Origin: Galaxea fascicularis
Lineage: Eukaryota; Cnidaria; Anthozoa; Scleractinia; Euphylliidae
Length of the DNA: 64,000 nt
Reading direction: 5' to 3'
Assembly: GCA_948470475.1 (NCBI GenBank)
Contig: OX419346.1
Location: 2,249,731-2,313,730, forward strand
Positions 1 through 13,899 of the stretch are shown one piece after another. The notes under the pieces were generated by a model. That model had not been told where the DNA came from, did not search any database, and saw only the letters and a program-made list of their open reading frames with translations. Position numbers and translations under genes: made by a program. Position 1 is the first letter of the stretch. The number at the start of each line of letters is the position of its first letter.

Positions 1-199
1 TATTTGAGCTGTGTGCAAGATTTCAGGAAAGTTGAAATTTTGAGCAAAACCCAAAGGGGTTAACCCATGGTTTTGGCTCAAATTTGGAATTTGGCTGAAA
101 CTTTGCCTATTTCAAAGAGGAGTCAGGAAATCATGTTGAAATGCTTCGAAGAACTCCCAAAACATTATTTCTACTCTTAATTGAGCTTTGTGCATGATT

Positions 200-3100
200 T
201 ACGTACTGTTGAAATTTTGACCAAAACCCAAAGGGGTTAACCCATGGTTTCGGCTCAAATTATGAGTTTGGCTGAAACTTTGCCTATTTCAAAGAGGAGT
301 CAAGAATTCATGTTGAAATGCTTCGAAGAACTCCCAAAATATTATTTCTACTCTTATTTGAGCTGTGTGCAAGATTTCAGCAAAGTTGAAATTTTGACCA
401 AAACCCAAAGGGGTTAACCCATGGTTTTGGCTCAAATTTGGAATTTGGCTGAAACTTTGCCTATTTCAAAGAGGAGTCAGGAAATCATGTTGAAATGCTT
501 CGAAGAACTCCCAAAATATTATTTATACTCTTATTTGAGCTGTGTGCAAGATTTCAGCAAAGTTGAAATTTTGACCAAAACCCAAAAGGGTTAACCCATG
601 GTTTTGGCTCAAATTATGAGTTTGGCTGAAACTTTGCCTATCTCAAACAGGGAGTCAGGAAATCATGTTGAAATGCTTCGAAGAACTCCCAAACCATTAT
701 TTCTACTCTTATTTGAGCTGTGTGCAAGATTTCAGCAAAGTTGAAATTTTGAGCAAAACCCAAAGGGGTTAACCCATGGTTTTGGCTCAAATTTGGAATT
801 TGGCTGAAACTTTGCCTATTTCAAAGAGGAGTCAGGAAATCATGTTGAAATGCTTCGAAGAACACCCAAAACATGATTTCTACTCTTATTTGAGCTGTGT
901 GCAAGATTTCAGCAAAGTTGAAATTTTGAGCAAAACCCAAAGGGGTTAACCCATGGTTTTGGCTCAAATTTGGAATTTGGCTGAAACTTTGCCTATTTCA
1001 AAGAGGAGTCAGGAAATCATGTTGAAATGCTTCGAAGAACTCCCAAAACATTATTTCTACTCTTATTTGAGCTGTGTGCAAGATTTCAGCAAAGTTGAAA
1101 TTTTGACCAAAACCCAAAAGGGTTAACCCATGGTTTTGGCTCAAATTTGGAATTTGGCTGAAACTTTGCCTATTTCAAAGAGGAGTCAGGAAATCATGTT
1201 GAAATGCTTCGAAGAACTCCCAAAACATTATTTCTACTCTTAATTGAGCTTTGTGCAAGATTTACGTACTGTTGAAATTTTGACCAAAACCCAAAGGGGT
1301 TAACCCATGGTTTCGGCTCACATTATGAGTTTGGCTGAAACTTTGCCTATTTCAAAGAGGAGTCAAGAAATCATGTTGAAATGTTTCGAAGAACTCCCAA
1401 AACATGATTTCTACTCTTATTTGAGCTGTGTGCAAGATTTCAGCAAAGTTGAAATTTTGAGCAAAACCCAAAGGGGTTAACCCATGGTTTTGGCTCAAAT
1501 TATGAGTTTGGCTGAAACTTTGCCTATTTCAAAGAGGAGTCAGGAAATCATGTTGAAATGCTTCGAAGAACTCCCAAAACATTATTTGTACTCTTATTTG
1601 AGCTGTGTGCAAGATTTCAGCAAAGTTGAAATTTTGACCAAAACCCAAAGGGATTAACCCATGGTTTTGGCTCAAATTTGGAATTTGGCTGAAACTTTGC
1701 CTATTTCAAAGAGGAGTCAGGAAATCATGTTGAAATGCTTCGAAGAACTCCCAAAACATTATTTCTACTCTTATTTGAGCTGTGTGCAAGATTTCAGCAA
1801 AGTTGAAACTTTGACTAAAACCCAAAGGGGTTAACCCATGGTTTTGGCTCAAATTTGGAATTTGGCTGAAACTTTGCCTATTTCAAAGAGGAGTCAGGAA
1901 ATCATGTTGAAATGCTTCGAAGAACTCCCAAAATATTATTTCTACTCTTATTTGAGCTGTCTGCAAGATTTCAGCAAAGTTGAAATTTTGACTAAAACCC
2001 AAAGGGGTTAACCCATGGTTTTGGCTCAAATTTGGAATTTGGCTGAAACTTTGCCTATTTCAAAGAGGAGTCAGGAAATCATGTTGAAATGCTTCGAAGA
2101 ACTCCCAAAACATTATTTCTACTCTTATTTGAGCTGTGTGCAAGATTTCAGCAAAGTTGAAATTTTGAGCAAAACCCAAAGGGGTTAACCCATGGTTTTG
2201 GCTCAAATTATGAGTTTGGCTGAAACTTTGCCTATTTCAAAGAGGAGTCAGGAAATCATGTTGAAATGCTTCGAAGAACTCCCAAAACATTATTTCTACT
2301 CTTATTTGAGCTGTGTGCAAGATTTCAGGAAAGTTGAAATTTTGACCAAAACCCAAAGGGATTAACCCATGGTTTTGGCTCAAATTTGGAATTTGGCTGA
2401 AACTTTGCCTATTTCAAAGAGGAGTCAGGAAATCATGTTGAAATGCTTCGAAGAACTCCCAAAACATTATTTCTACTCTTATTTGAGCTGTGTGCAAGAT
2501 TTCAGCAAAGTTGAAACTTTGACTAAAACCCAAACGGGTTAACCCATGGTTTTGGCTCAAATTTGGAATTTGGCTGAAACTTTGCCTATTTCAAAGAGGA
2601 GTCAGGAAATCATGTTGAAATGCTTCGAAGAACTCCCAAAACATTATTTCTACTCTTATTTGAGCTGTGTGCAAGATTTCAGCAAAGTTGAAATTTTGAC
2701 CAAAACCCAAAAGGGTTAAGCCATGGTTTTGGCTCAAATTTGGAATTTGGCTGAAACTTTGCCTATTTCAAAGAGGAGTCAGGAAATCATGTTGAAATGC
2801 TTCGAAGAACTCCCAAAACATTATTTCTACTCTTATTTGAGCTGTGTGCAAGATTTCAGCAAAGTTGAAATTTTGAGCAAAACCCAAAGGGGTTAACCCA
2901 TGGTTTTGGCTCAAATTTGGAATTTGGCTGAAACTTTGCCTATTTCAAAGAGGAGTCAGGAAATCATGTTGAAATGCTTCGAAGAACTCCCAAAACATTA
3001 TTTCTACTCTTATTTGAGCTGTGTGCAAGATTTCAGCAAAGTTGAAATTTTGACCAAAACCCAAAGGGGTTAACCCATGGTTTTGGCTCAAATTTGGAAT

Positions 3101-5690
3101 TTGGCTGAAACTTTGCCTATTTCAAAGAGGAGTCAGGAAATCATGTTGAAATGCTTCGAAGAACTCCCAAAACATTATTTCTACTCTTAATTGAGCTTTG
3201 TGCAAGATTTACGTACTGTTGAAATTTTGACCAAAACCCAAAGGGGTTAACCCATGGTTTCGGCTCAAATTATGAGTTTGGCTGAAACTTTTCCTATTTC
3301 AAAGAGGAGTCAAGAATTCATGTTGAAATGCTTCGAAGAACTCCCAAAAATATTATTTCTACTCTTATTTGAGCTGTGTGCAAGATTTCAGCAAAGTTGA
3401 AATTTTGAGCAAAACCCAAAGGGGTTAACCCATGGTTTTGGCTCAAATTTGGAATTTGGCTGAAACTTTGCCTATTTCAAAGAGGAGTCAGGAAATCATG
3501 TTGAAATGCTTCGAAGAACTCCCAAAACATTATTTCTACTCTTATTTGAGCTGTGTGCAAGATTTCAGCAAAGTTAAAAATTTAAAGCAAAACCCAAAGG
3601 GGTTAACCCATGGTTTTGGCTCAAATTTGGAATTTGGCTGAAACTTTGCCTATTTCAAAGAGGAGTCAGGAAATCATGTTGAAATGCTTCGAAGAACTCC
3701 CAAAACATTATTTCTACTCTTATTTGAGCTTTGTGCAAGATTTACGTACTGTTAAAATTTTGACCAAAACCCAAAGGGGTTAACCCATGGTTTTGGCTCA
3801 AATTATGAGTTTGGCTGAAACTTTGCCTATTTCAAAGAGGAGTCAGGAAATCATGTTGAAATGCTTCGAAGAACTCCCAAAACATTATTTCTACTCTTAT
3901 TTGAGCTGTGTGCAAGATTTCAGCAAAGTTGAAATTTTGAGCAAAACCCAAAGGGGTTAACCCATGGTTTTGGCTCAAATTTGGAATTTGGCTAAAACTT
4001 TGCCTATTTCAAAGAGGAGTCAGGAAATCATGTTGAAATGCTTCGAAGAACTCCCAAAACATTATTTGTACTCTTATTTGAGCTGTGTGCAAGATTTCAG
4101 CAAAGTTGAAATTTTGAGCAAAATCCAAAGGGGTTAACCCATGGTTTTGGCTCAAATTTGGAATTTGGCTGAAACTTTGCCTATTTCAAAGAGGAGTCAG
4201 GAAATCCTGTTGAAATGCTTCGAAGAACTCCCAAAACATTATTTCTACTCTTATTTGAGCTGTGTGCAAGATTTCAGCAAAGTTGAAATTTTGACCAAAA
4301 CCCAAAGGGGTTAACCCATGGTTTTGGCTCAAATTTGGAATTTGGCTGAAACTTTGCCTATTTCAAAGAGGAGTCAGGAAATCATGTTGAAATGCTTCGA
4401 AGAACTCCCAAAACATTATTTGTACTCTTATTTGAGCTGTGTGGAAGATTTCAGCAAAGTTGAAATTTTGAGCAAAATCCAAAGGGGTTAACCCATGGTT
4501 TTGGCTCAAATTTGGAATTTGGCTGAAACTTTGCCTATTTCAAAGAGGAGTCAGGAAATCCTGTTGAAATGCTTCGAAGAACTCCCAAAACATTATTTCT
4601 ACTCTTATTTTAGCTGTGTGCAAGATTTCAGCAAAGTTGAAATTTTGACCAAAACCCAAAGGGGTTAACCCATGGTTTTGGCTCAAATTTGGAATTTGGC
4701 TGAAACTTTGCCTATTTCAAAGAGGAGTCAGGAAATCATGTTGAAATGCTTCGAAGAACTCCCAAAACATTATTTGTACTCTTATTTGAGCTGTGTGCAA
4801 GATTTCAGCAAAGTTGAAATTTTGAGCAAAACCCAAAGGGGTTAACCCATGGTTTTGGCTCAAATTTGGAATTTGGCTGAAACTTTGCCTATTTTAAAGA
4901 GGAGTCAGGAAATCATGTTAAAATGCTTTGAAGAACTCCCAAAACATTATTTCTATTCTTATTTGAGCTGTGTGCAAGATTTCAGCAAAGTTGAAATTTT
5001 GACCAAAACCCAAAGGGGTTAACCCATGGTTTTGGCTCAAATTTGGAATTTGGCTGAAACTTTGCCTATTTCAAAGAGGAGTCAGGAAATCATGTTAAAA
5101 TGCTTCGAAGAACTTCCAAAACATTATTTCTACTCTGATTTGGGCTGTGTGCAAGATTTCAGTACTGTTGAAATTTTGAGCAAAACCCAAAGGGGTTAAC
5201 CCATGGTTTTGGCTCAAATTATGAGTTTGGCTGAAAATTGCCTATTTCAAAGAGGAGTCAGGAAATCATGTTGAAATGCTTCGAAGAACTCCCAAAACAT
5301 TATTTCTACTCTTATTTGAGCTGTGTGCAAGATTTCAGCAAAGTTGAAATTTTGACCAAAACCCAAAGGGGTTAACCCATGGTTTTGGCTGAAACTTTGC
5401 CTATTTCAAAGAGGAGTCAGGAAATCATGTTGTAATGCTTCGAAGAACTCCCAAAATATTATTTCTACTCTTATTTGAGCTTTGTGCAAGATTTACGTAC
5501 TGTTGAAATTTTGACCAAAACCCAAAGGGGTTAACCCATGGTTTTGGCTCAAATTATGAGTTTGGCTGAAACTTTGCCTATTTCAAAGAGGAGTCAAGAA
5601 ATCATGTTGAAATGTTTCGAAGAACTTCCAAAACATTATTTCTACTCTTATTTGAGCTGTGTGCAAGATTTCAGCAAAGTTGAAATTTTT
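200..5690 (+). repeat. Left flank of satellite: mixed monomers with the ATTATGAG subtype
   Basis: This part of the array mixes standard monomers with a subtype carrying AATTATGAGTTTGG in place of AATTTGGAATTTGG (near 258, 612, 1321, 1498, 2207, 3268, 3801, 5217 and 5551). A linked variant reads GCTTTGTGCAAGATTTACG before TACTG, and some copies have AGTCAAGAA for AGTCAGGAA. One monomer near 5,387 is 18 bp short: the deletion lies between two GGCT tetramers, as expected of slippage or microhomology. The subtype was not seen from about 5.7 to 35.2 kb and then returns at the right-hand side. Confidence 0.8.
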
Positions 5691-8015
5691 ACCAAAACCC
5701 AAAGGCGTTAACCCATGGTTTTGGCTCAAATTTGGAATTTGGCTGAAACTTTGCCTATTTCAAAGAGGAGTCAGGAAATCATGTTGAAATGCTTCGAAGA
5801 ACTCCCAAAACATTATTTCTACTCTTATTTGAGCTGGGTGCAAGATTTCAGCAAAGTTGAAATTTTGACCAAAACCCAAACGGGTTAACCCATGGTTTTG
5901 GCTCAAATTTGGAATTTGGCTGAAACTTTGCCTATTTCAAAGAGGAGTCGGGAAATCATGTTGAAATGCTTCGAAGAACTCCCAAAACATTATTTCTACT
6001 CTTATTTGAGCTGTGTGCAAGATTTCAGCAAAGTTGAAATTTTGACCAAAACCCAAACGGGTTAACCCATGGTTTTGGCTCAAATTTGGAATTTGGCTGA
6101 AACTTTGCCTATTTCAAAGAGGAGTCAGGAAATCATGTTGAAATGCTTCGAAGAACTCCCAAAACATTATTTCTACTCTTATTTGAGCTGTGTGCAAGAT
6201 TTCAGCAAAGTTGAAATTTTGAGCAAAACCCAAAGGGGTTAACCCATGGTTTTGGCTCAAATTTGGAATTTGGCTGAAACTTTGCCTATTTTAAAGAGGA
6301 GTCAGGAAATCATGTTAAAATGCTTTGAAGAACTCCCAAAACATTATTTCTATTCTTATTTGAGCTGTGTGCAAGATTTCAGCAAAGTTGAAATTTTGAC
6401 CAAAACCCAAAGGGGTTAACCCATGGTTTTGGCTCAAATTTGGAATTTGGCTGAAACTTTGCCTATTTCAAAGAGGAGTCAGGAAATCATGTTGAAATGC
6501 TTCGAACTACTCCCAAAACATTATTTCTACTCTTATTTGAGCTGTGTGCAAGATTTCAGCAAAGTTGAAATTTTGACCAAAACCCAAAGGGGTTAACCCA
6601 GGGTTTTGGCTCAAATTTGGAATTTGGCTGAAACTTTGCCTATTTCAAAGAGGAGTCAGGAAATCATGTTGAAATGCTTCGAAGAACTCCCAAAACATTA
6701 TTTCTACTCTTATTTGAGCTGTGTGCAAGATTTCAGCAAAGTTGAAATTTTGACCAAAACCCAAAGGGGTTAACCCATGGTTTTGGCTCAAATTTGGAAT
6801 TTGGCTGAAACTTTGCCTATTTCAAAGAGGAGTCAGGAAATCATGTTGAAATGCTTCGAAGAACTCTTAAAACATTATTTCTACTCTTATTTGAGCTGTG
6901 TGCAAGATTTCAGCAAAGTTGAAATTTTGACCAAAACCCAAAGGGGTTAACCCATGGTTTTGGCTCAAATTTGGAATTTGGCTGAAACTTTGCCTATTTC
7001 AAAGAGGAGTCAGGAAATCGTGTTGAAATGCTTCGAAGAACTCCCAAAACATTATTTCTACTCTTATTTGAGCTGTGTGCAAGATTTCAGCAAAGTTGAA
7101 ATTTTGACCAAAACCCAAACGGGTTAACCCATGGTTTTGGCTCAAATTTGGAATTTGGCTGAAACTTTGCCTATTTCAAAGAGGAGTCAGGAAATCATGT
7201 GGAAATGCTTCGAAGAACTCCCAAAACATTATTTCTACTCTTATTTGAGCTGTGTGCAAGATTTCAGCAAAGTTAAAATGTGGACCAAAACCCAAAGGAG
7301 TTAACCCATGGTTTTGGCTCAAATTTGGAATTTGGCTGAAACTTTGCCTATTTCAAAGAGGAGTCAGGAAATCATGTTCAAATGCTTCGAAGAACTCCCA
7401 AAACATTATTTCTACTCTTATTTGAGCTGTGTGCAAGATTTCAGCAAAGTTGAAATTTTGAGCAAAACCCAAAGGGGTTAACCCATGGTTTTGGCTCAAA
7501 TTTGGAATTTGGCTGAAACTTTGCCTATTTCAAAGAGGAGTCAGGAAATCATGTTGAAATGCTTCGAACTACCCCCAAAACATTATTTCTACTCTTATTT
7601 GAGCTGTGTGCAAGATTTCAGCAAAATTGAAATTTTGACCAAAACCCAAAGGGGTTAACCCATGGTTTTGGCTCAAATTTGGAATTTGGCTGAAACTTTG
7701 CCTATTTCAAAGAGGAGTCGGGAAATCATGTTGAAATGTTTCGAAGAACTCCCAAAACATTATTTCTACTCTTATTTGAGCTGTGTGCAAGATTTCAGCA
7801 AAGTTGAAATTTTGACCAAAACCCAAAGGGGTTAACCCATGGTTTTGGCTCAAATTTGGAATTTGGCTGAAACTTTGCCTATTTCAAAGAGGAGTCAGGA
7901 AATCATGTTGAAATGCTTCGAAGAACTCCCAAAACATTATTTCTACTCTTATTTGAGCTGTGTGCAAGATTTCAGCAAAGTTGAAATTTTGAGCAAAACC
8001 CAAAGGGGTTAACCC

Positions 8016-10393
8016 ATGGTTTTGGCTCAAATTTGGAATTTGGCTGAAACTTTGCCTATTTCAAAAAGGAGTCAGGAAATCATGTTGAAATGCTTCGAAG
8101 AACTCCCAAAACATTATTTCTACTCTTATTTGAACTGTGTGCAAGATTTCAGCAAAGTTGAAATTTTGACCAAAAAAACAAAGGGGTTAACCCATGGTTT
8201 TGGCTCAAATTTGGAATTTGGCTGAAAATTGGCCTATTTCAAAGAGGAGTCAGGAAATCATGTTGAAATGCTTCGAAGAACTCCCAAAACATTATTTCTA
8301 CTCTTATTTGAGCTGTGTGCAAGATTTCAGCAAAGTTGAAATTTTGACCAAAACCCAAAGGGGTTAACCCATGGTTTTGGCTCAAATTTGGAATTTGGCT
8401 GAAACTTTGCCTATTTCAAAGTGGAGTCAGGAAATCATGTTGAAATGCTTCGAAGAACTCCCAAAACATTATTTCTACTCTTATTTGAGCTGTGTGCAAG
8501 ATTTCAGCAAAGTTGAAATTTTGACCAAAACCCAAAGGGGTTAACCCATGGTTTTGGCTCAAATTTGGAATTTGGCTGAAACTTTGCCTATTTCAAAGAG
8601 AAGTCAGGAAATCATGTTGAAATGCTTCGAAGAACTCCCAAAACATTATTTCTACTCTTATTTGAACTGTGTGCAAGATTTCAGCAAAGTTGAAATTTTG
8701 ACCAAAAAAACGAAAGAGGTTAACCCATGGTTTTGGCTCAAATTTGGAATTTGGCTGAAACTTTGCCTATTTCAAAGAGGAGTCAGGAAATCATGTTGAA
8801 ATGCTTCGAAGAACTCCCAAAACATTATTTCTACTCTTATTTGAGCTGTGTGCAAGATTTCAGCAAAATTGAAATTTTGACCAAAACCCAAAGGGGTTAA
8901 CCCATGGTTTTGGCTCAAATTTGGAATTTGGCTGAAACTTTGCCTATTTCAAAGAGGAGTCAGGAAATCATGTTGAAATGCTTCGAAGAACTCCCAAAAC
9001 ATTATTTGTACTCTTATTTGAGCTGTGTGCAAGATTTTAGCAAAATTGAAATTTTGACCAAAACCCAAAGGGGTTAACCCATGGTTTTGGCTCAAATTTA
9101 GAATTTGGCTGAAACTTTGCCTATTTCAAAGAGGAGTCAGGAAATCATGTTGAAATGCTTCGAAGAACTCCCAAAACATTTTTCTACTCTTATTTGAGCT
9201 GTGTGCAAGATTTCAGCAAAGTTGAAATTTTGACCAAAACCCAAAGGGGTTAACCCATGGTTTTGGCTCAAATTTGGAATTTGGCTGAAACTTTGCCTAT
9301 TTCAAAGAGGAGTCAGGAAATCATGTTGAAATGCTTCGAAGAACTCCCAAAACATTATTTCTACTCTTATTTGAGCTGTGTGCAAGATTTCAGCAAAATT
9401 GAAATTTTGACCAAAACCCAAAGGGGTTAACCCATGGTTTTGGCTCAAATTTGGAATTTGGCTGAAACTTTGCCTATTTCAAAGAGGAGTCAGGAAATCA
9501 TGTTGAAATGCTTCGAAGAACTCCCAAAACATTATTTCTACTCTTATTTGAGCTGTGTGCAAGATTTCAGCAAAGTTGAAATTTTGACCCAAACCCAAAG
9601 GGGTTAACCCATGGTTTTGGCTCAAATTTGGAATTTGGCTGAAACTTTGCCTATTTCAAAGAGGAGTCAGGAAATCATGTTGAAATGCTTCGAAGAACTC
9701 CCAAAACATTATTTCTACTCTTATTTGAGCTGTGTGCAAGATTTCAGCAAAGTTGAAATTTTGACCAAAACTCAAAGGGGTTAACCCATGGTTTTGGCTC
9801 AAATTTGGAATTTGGCTGAAACTTTGCCTATTTCAAAGAGGAGTCAGGAAATCATGTTAAAATGCTTCGAAGAACTCCCAAAACATTATTTGTACTCTTA
9901 TTTGAGCTGTGTGCAAGATTTCAGCAAAATTGAAATTTTGACCAAAACCCAAAGGGGTTAACCCATGGTTTTGGCTCAAATTTGGAATTTGGCTGAAACT
10001 TTGCCTATTTCAAAGAGGAGTCAGGAAATCATGTTGAAATGCTTCGAAGAACTCCCAAAACATTATTTCTACTCTTATTTGAGCTGTGTGCAAGATTTCA
10101 GCAAAGTTGAAATTTTGACCAAAACCCAAAGGGGTTAACCCATGGTTTTGGCTCAAATTTGGAATTTGGCTGAAACTTTGGCTATTTCAAAGAGAAGTCA
10201 GGAAATCATGTTGAAATGCTTCGAAGAACTCCCAAAACATTATTTCTACTCTTATTTGAACTGTGTGCAAGATTTCAGCAAAGTTGAAATTTTGACCAAA
10301 AAAACGAAAGAGGTTAACCCATGGTTTTGGCTCAAATTTGGAATTTGGCTGAAACTTTGCCTATTTCAAAGAGGAGTCAGGAAATCATGTTAA
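8016..10393 (+). repeat. Satellite block with a nine-monomer duplication
   Basis: Monomers starting at 8,548 and 10,142 share two rare features: AAGTCAGG in place of GAGTCAGG, and an A-rich insertion (AAAAAAACGAAAGAGG) in place of AAAACCCAAAGGGG. The offset is 1,594 bp, which is nine periods plus one base. A related A-rich variant lies near 8,171. The extra bases shift the reading frame past the usual TAA, which is why the open frames here run longer (83 codons). Neighbouring monomers with CAAATTTAGAATTTGG and the shortened ACATTTTTCTAC (near 9,091, 10,508, 11,038 and 12,276) also recur at nearly integral numbers of monomers. Confidence 0.75.
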
Positions 10394-13300
10394 AATGCTT
10401 CAAAGAACTCCCAAAATATTATTTCTACTCTTATTTGAGCTGTGTGCAAGATTTTAGCAAAGTTGAAATTTTGACCAAAACCCAAAGGGGTTAACCCATG
10501 GTTTTGGCTCAAATTTAGAATTTGGCTGAAACTTTGCCTATTTCAAAGAGGAGTCAGGAAATCATGTTGAAATGCTTCGAAGAACTCCCAAAACATTTTT
10601 CTACTCTTATTTGAGCTGTGTGCAAGATTTCAGCAAAGTTGAAATTTTGAGCAAAACCCAAAGGGGTTAACCCATGGTTTTGGCTCAAATTTGGAATTTG
10701 GCTAAAACTTTGCCTATTTCAAAGAGGAGTCAGGAAATCATGTTGAAATGCTTCGAAGAACTCCCAAAACATTATTTCTACTCTTATTTGAGCTGTGTGC
10801 AAGATTTCAGCAAAATTGAAATTTTGACCAAAACCCAAAGGGGTTAACCCATGGTTTTGGCTCAAATTTGGAATTTGGCTGAAACTTTGCCTATTTCAAA
10901 GAGGAGTCAGGAAATCATGTTGAAATGCTTCGAAGAACTCCCAAAACATTATTTGTACTCTTATTTGAGCTGTGTGCAAGATTTTAGCAAAATTGAAATT
11001 TTGACCAAAACCCAAAGGGGTTAACCCATGGTTTTGGCTCAAATTTAGAATTTGGCTGAAACTTTGCCTATTTCAAAGAGGAGTCAGGAAATCATGTTGA
11101 AATGCTTCGAAGAACTCCCAAAACATTTTTCTACTCTTATTTGAGCTGTGTGCAAGATTTCAGCAAAGTTGAAATTTTGACCAAAACCCAAAGGGGTTAA
11201 CCCATGGTTTTGGCTCAAATTTGGAATTTGGCTGAAACTTTGCCTATTTCAAAGAGGAGTCAGGAAATCATGTTGAAATGCTTCGAAGAACTCCCAAAAC
11301 ATTATTTCTACTCTTATTTGAGCTGTGTGCAAGATTTCAGCAAAATTGAAATTTTGACCAAAACCCAAAGGGGTTAACCCATGGTTTTGGCTCAAATTTG
11401 GAATTTGGCTGAAACTTTGCCTATTTCAAAGAGGAGTCAGGAAATCATGTTGAAATGCTTCGAAGAACTCCCAAAACATTATTTCTACTCTTATTTGAGC
11501 TGTGTGCAAGATTTCAGCAAAGTTGAAATTTTGACCCAAACCCAAAGGGGTTAACCCATGGTTTTGCCTCAAATTTGGAATTTGGCTGAAACTTTGCCTA
11601 TTTCAAAGAGGAGTCAGGAAATCATGTTGAAATGCTTCGAAGAACTCCCAAAACATTATTTCTACTCTTATTTGAGCTGTGTGCAAGATTTCAGCAAAGT
11701 TGAAATTTTGACCAAAACCCAAAGGGGTTAACCCATGGTTTTGGCTCAAATTTGGAATTTGGCTGAAACTTTGCCTATTTCAAAGAGGAGTCAGGAAATC
11801 ATGTTAAAATGCTTCGAAGAACTCCCAAAACATTATTTCTACTCTTATTTGAGCTGTGTGCAAGATTTCAGCAAAATTGAAATTTTGACCAAAACCCAAA
11901 GGGGTTAACCCATGGTTTTGGCTCAAATTTGGAATTTGGCTGAAACTTTGCCTATTTCAAAGAGGAGTCAGGAAATCATGTTGAAATGCTTCGAAGAACT
12001 CCCAAAACATTATTTCTACTCTTATTTGAACTGTGTGCAAGATTTCAGCAAAGTTGAAATTTTGACCAAAACCCAAAGGGGTTAACCCATGGTTTTGGCT
12101 CAAATTTGCAATTTGGCTGAAACTTTGCCTATTTCAAAGAGGAGTCAGGAAATCATGTTGAAATGCTTCAAAGAACTCCCAAAACATTATTTCTACTCTT
12201 ATTTGAGCTGTGTGCAAGATTTTAGCAAAGTTGAAATTTTGACCAAAACCCAAAGGGGTTAACCCATGGTTTTGGCTCAAATTTAGAATTTGGCTGAAAT
12301 TTTGCCTATTTCAAAGAGAAGTCAGGAAATCATGTTGAAATGCTTCGAAGAACTCCCAAAACATTTTTTCTACTCTTATTTGAGCTGTGTGCAAGATTTT
12401 AGCAAAGTTGACATTTTGACCAAAACCCAAAGGGGTTAACCCATGGTTTTGGCTCAAATTTGGAATTTGGCTGAAACTTTGCCTATTTCAAAGAGGAGTC
12501 AGGAAATCATGTTGAAATGCTTCGAAGAACTCCCAAAACATTATTTCTACTCTTATTTGAGCTGTGTGCAAGATTTCAGCAAAATTGAAATTTTGACCAA
12601 AACCCAAAGGGGTTAACCCATGGTTTTGGCTCAAATTTGGAATTTGGCTGAAACTTTGCCTATTTCAAAGAGGAGTCAGGAAATCATGTTGAAATGCTTC
12701 GAAGAACTCCCAAAACATTATTTCTACTCTTATTTGAGCTGTGTGCAAGATTTCAGCAAAGTTGAAATTTTGACCCAAACCCAAAGGGGTTAACCCATGG
12801 TTTTGGCTCAAATTTGGAATTTGGCTGAAACTTTGCCTATTTCAAAGAGGAGTCAGGAAATCATGTTGAAATGCTTCGAAGAACTCCTAAAACATTATTT
12901 CTACTCTTATTTGAGCTGTGTGCAAGATTTCAGCAAAATTGAAATTTTGACCAAAACCCAAACGGGTTAACCCATGGTTTTGGCTCAAATTTGGAATTTG
13001 GCTGAAACTTTGCCTATTTCAAAGAGGAGTCAGGAAATCATGTTGAAATGCTTCGAAGAACTCCCAAAACATTATTTCTACTCTTATTTGAGCTGTGTGC
13101 AAGATTTCAGCAAAGTTGAAATTTTCACCAAAACCCAAAGGGGTTAACCCATGGTTTTGGCTCAAATTTGGAATTTGGCTGAAACTTTGCCTATTTCAAA
13201 GAGGAGTCAGGAAATCATGTTAAAATGCTTCGAAGAACTCCCAAAACATTATTTCTACTCTTATTTGAGCTGTGTGCAAGATTTCAGCAAAATTGAAATT

Positions 13301-13899
13301 TTGACCAAAACCCAAAGGGGTTAACCCATGGTTTTGGCTCAAATTTGGAATTTGGCTGAAACTTTGCCTATTTTAAAGAGGAGTCAGGAAATCATGTTGA
13401 AATGCTTCGAAGAACTCCCAAAACATTATTTCTACTCTTATTTGAGCTGTGTGCAAGATTTCAGCAAAGTTGAAATTTTGACCAAAACCCAAAGGGGTTA
13501 ACCCATGGTTTTGGCTCAAATTTGGAATTTGGCTGAAACTTTGCCTATTTCAAAGAGGAGTCAGGAAATCATGTTGAAATGCTTCGAAGAACTCCCAAAA
13601 CATTATTTCTACTCTTATTTGAGCTGTGTGCAAGATTTCAGCAAAGTTGAAATTTTGACCAAAACCCAAAGGGGTTAACCCATGGTTTTGGCTCAAATTT
13701 GGAATTTGGCTGAAACTTTGCCTATTTCAAAGAGGAGTCAGGAAATCATGTTGAAATGCTTCAAAGAACTCCCAAAATATTATTTCTACTCTTATTTGAG
13801 CTGTGTGCAAGATTTTAGCAAAGTTGAAATTTTGACCAAAACCCAAAGGGGTTAACCCATGGTTTTGGCTCAAATTTGGAATTTGGCTGAAACTTTGCC

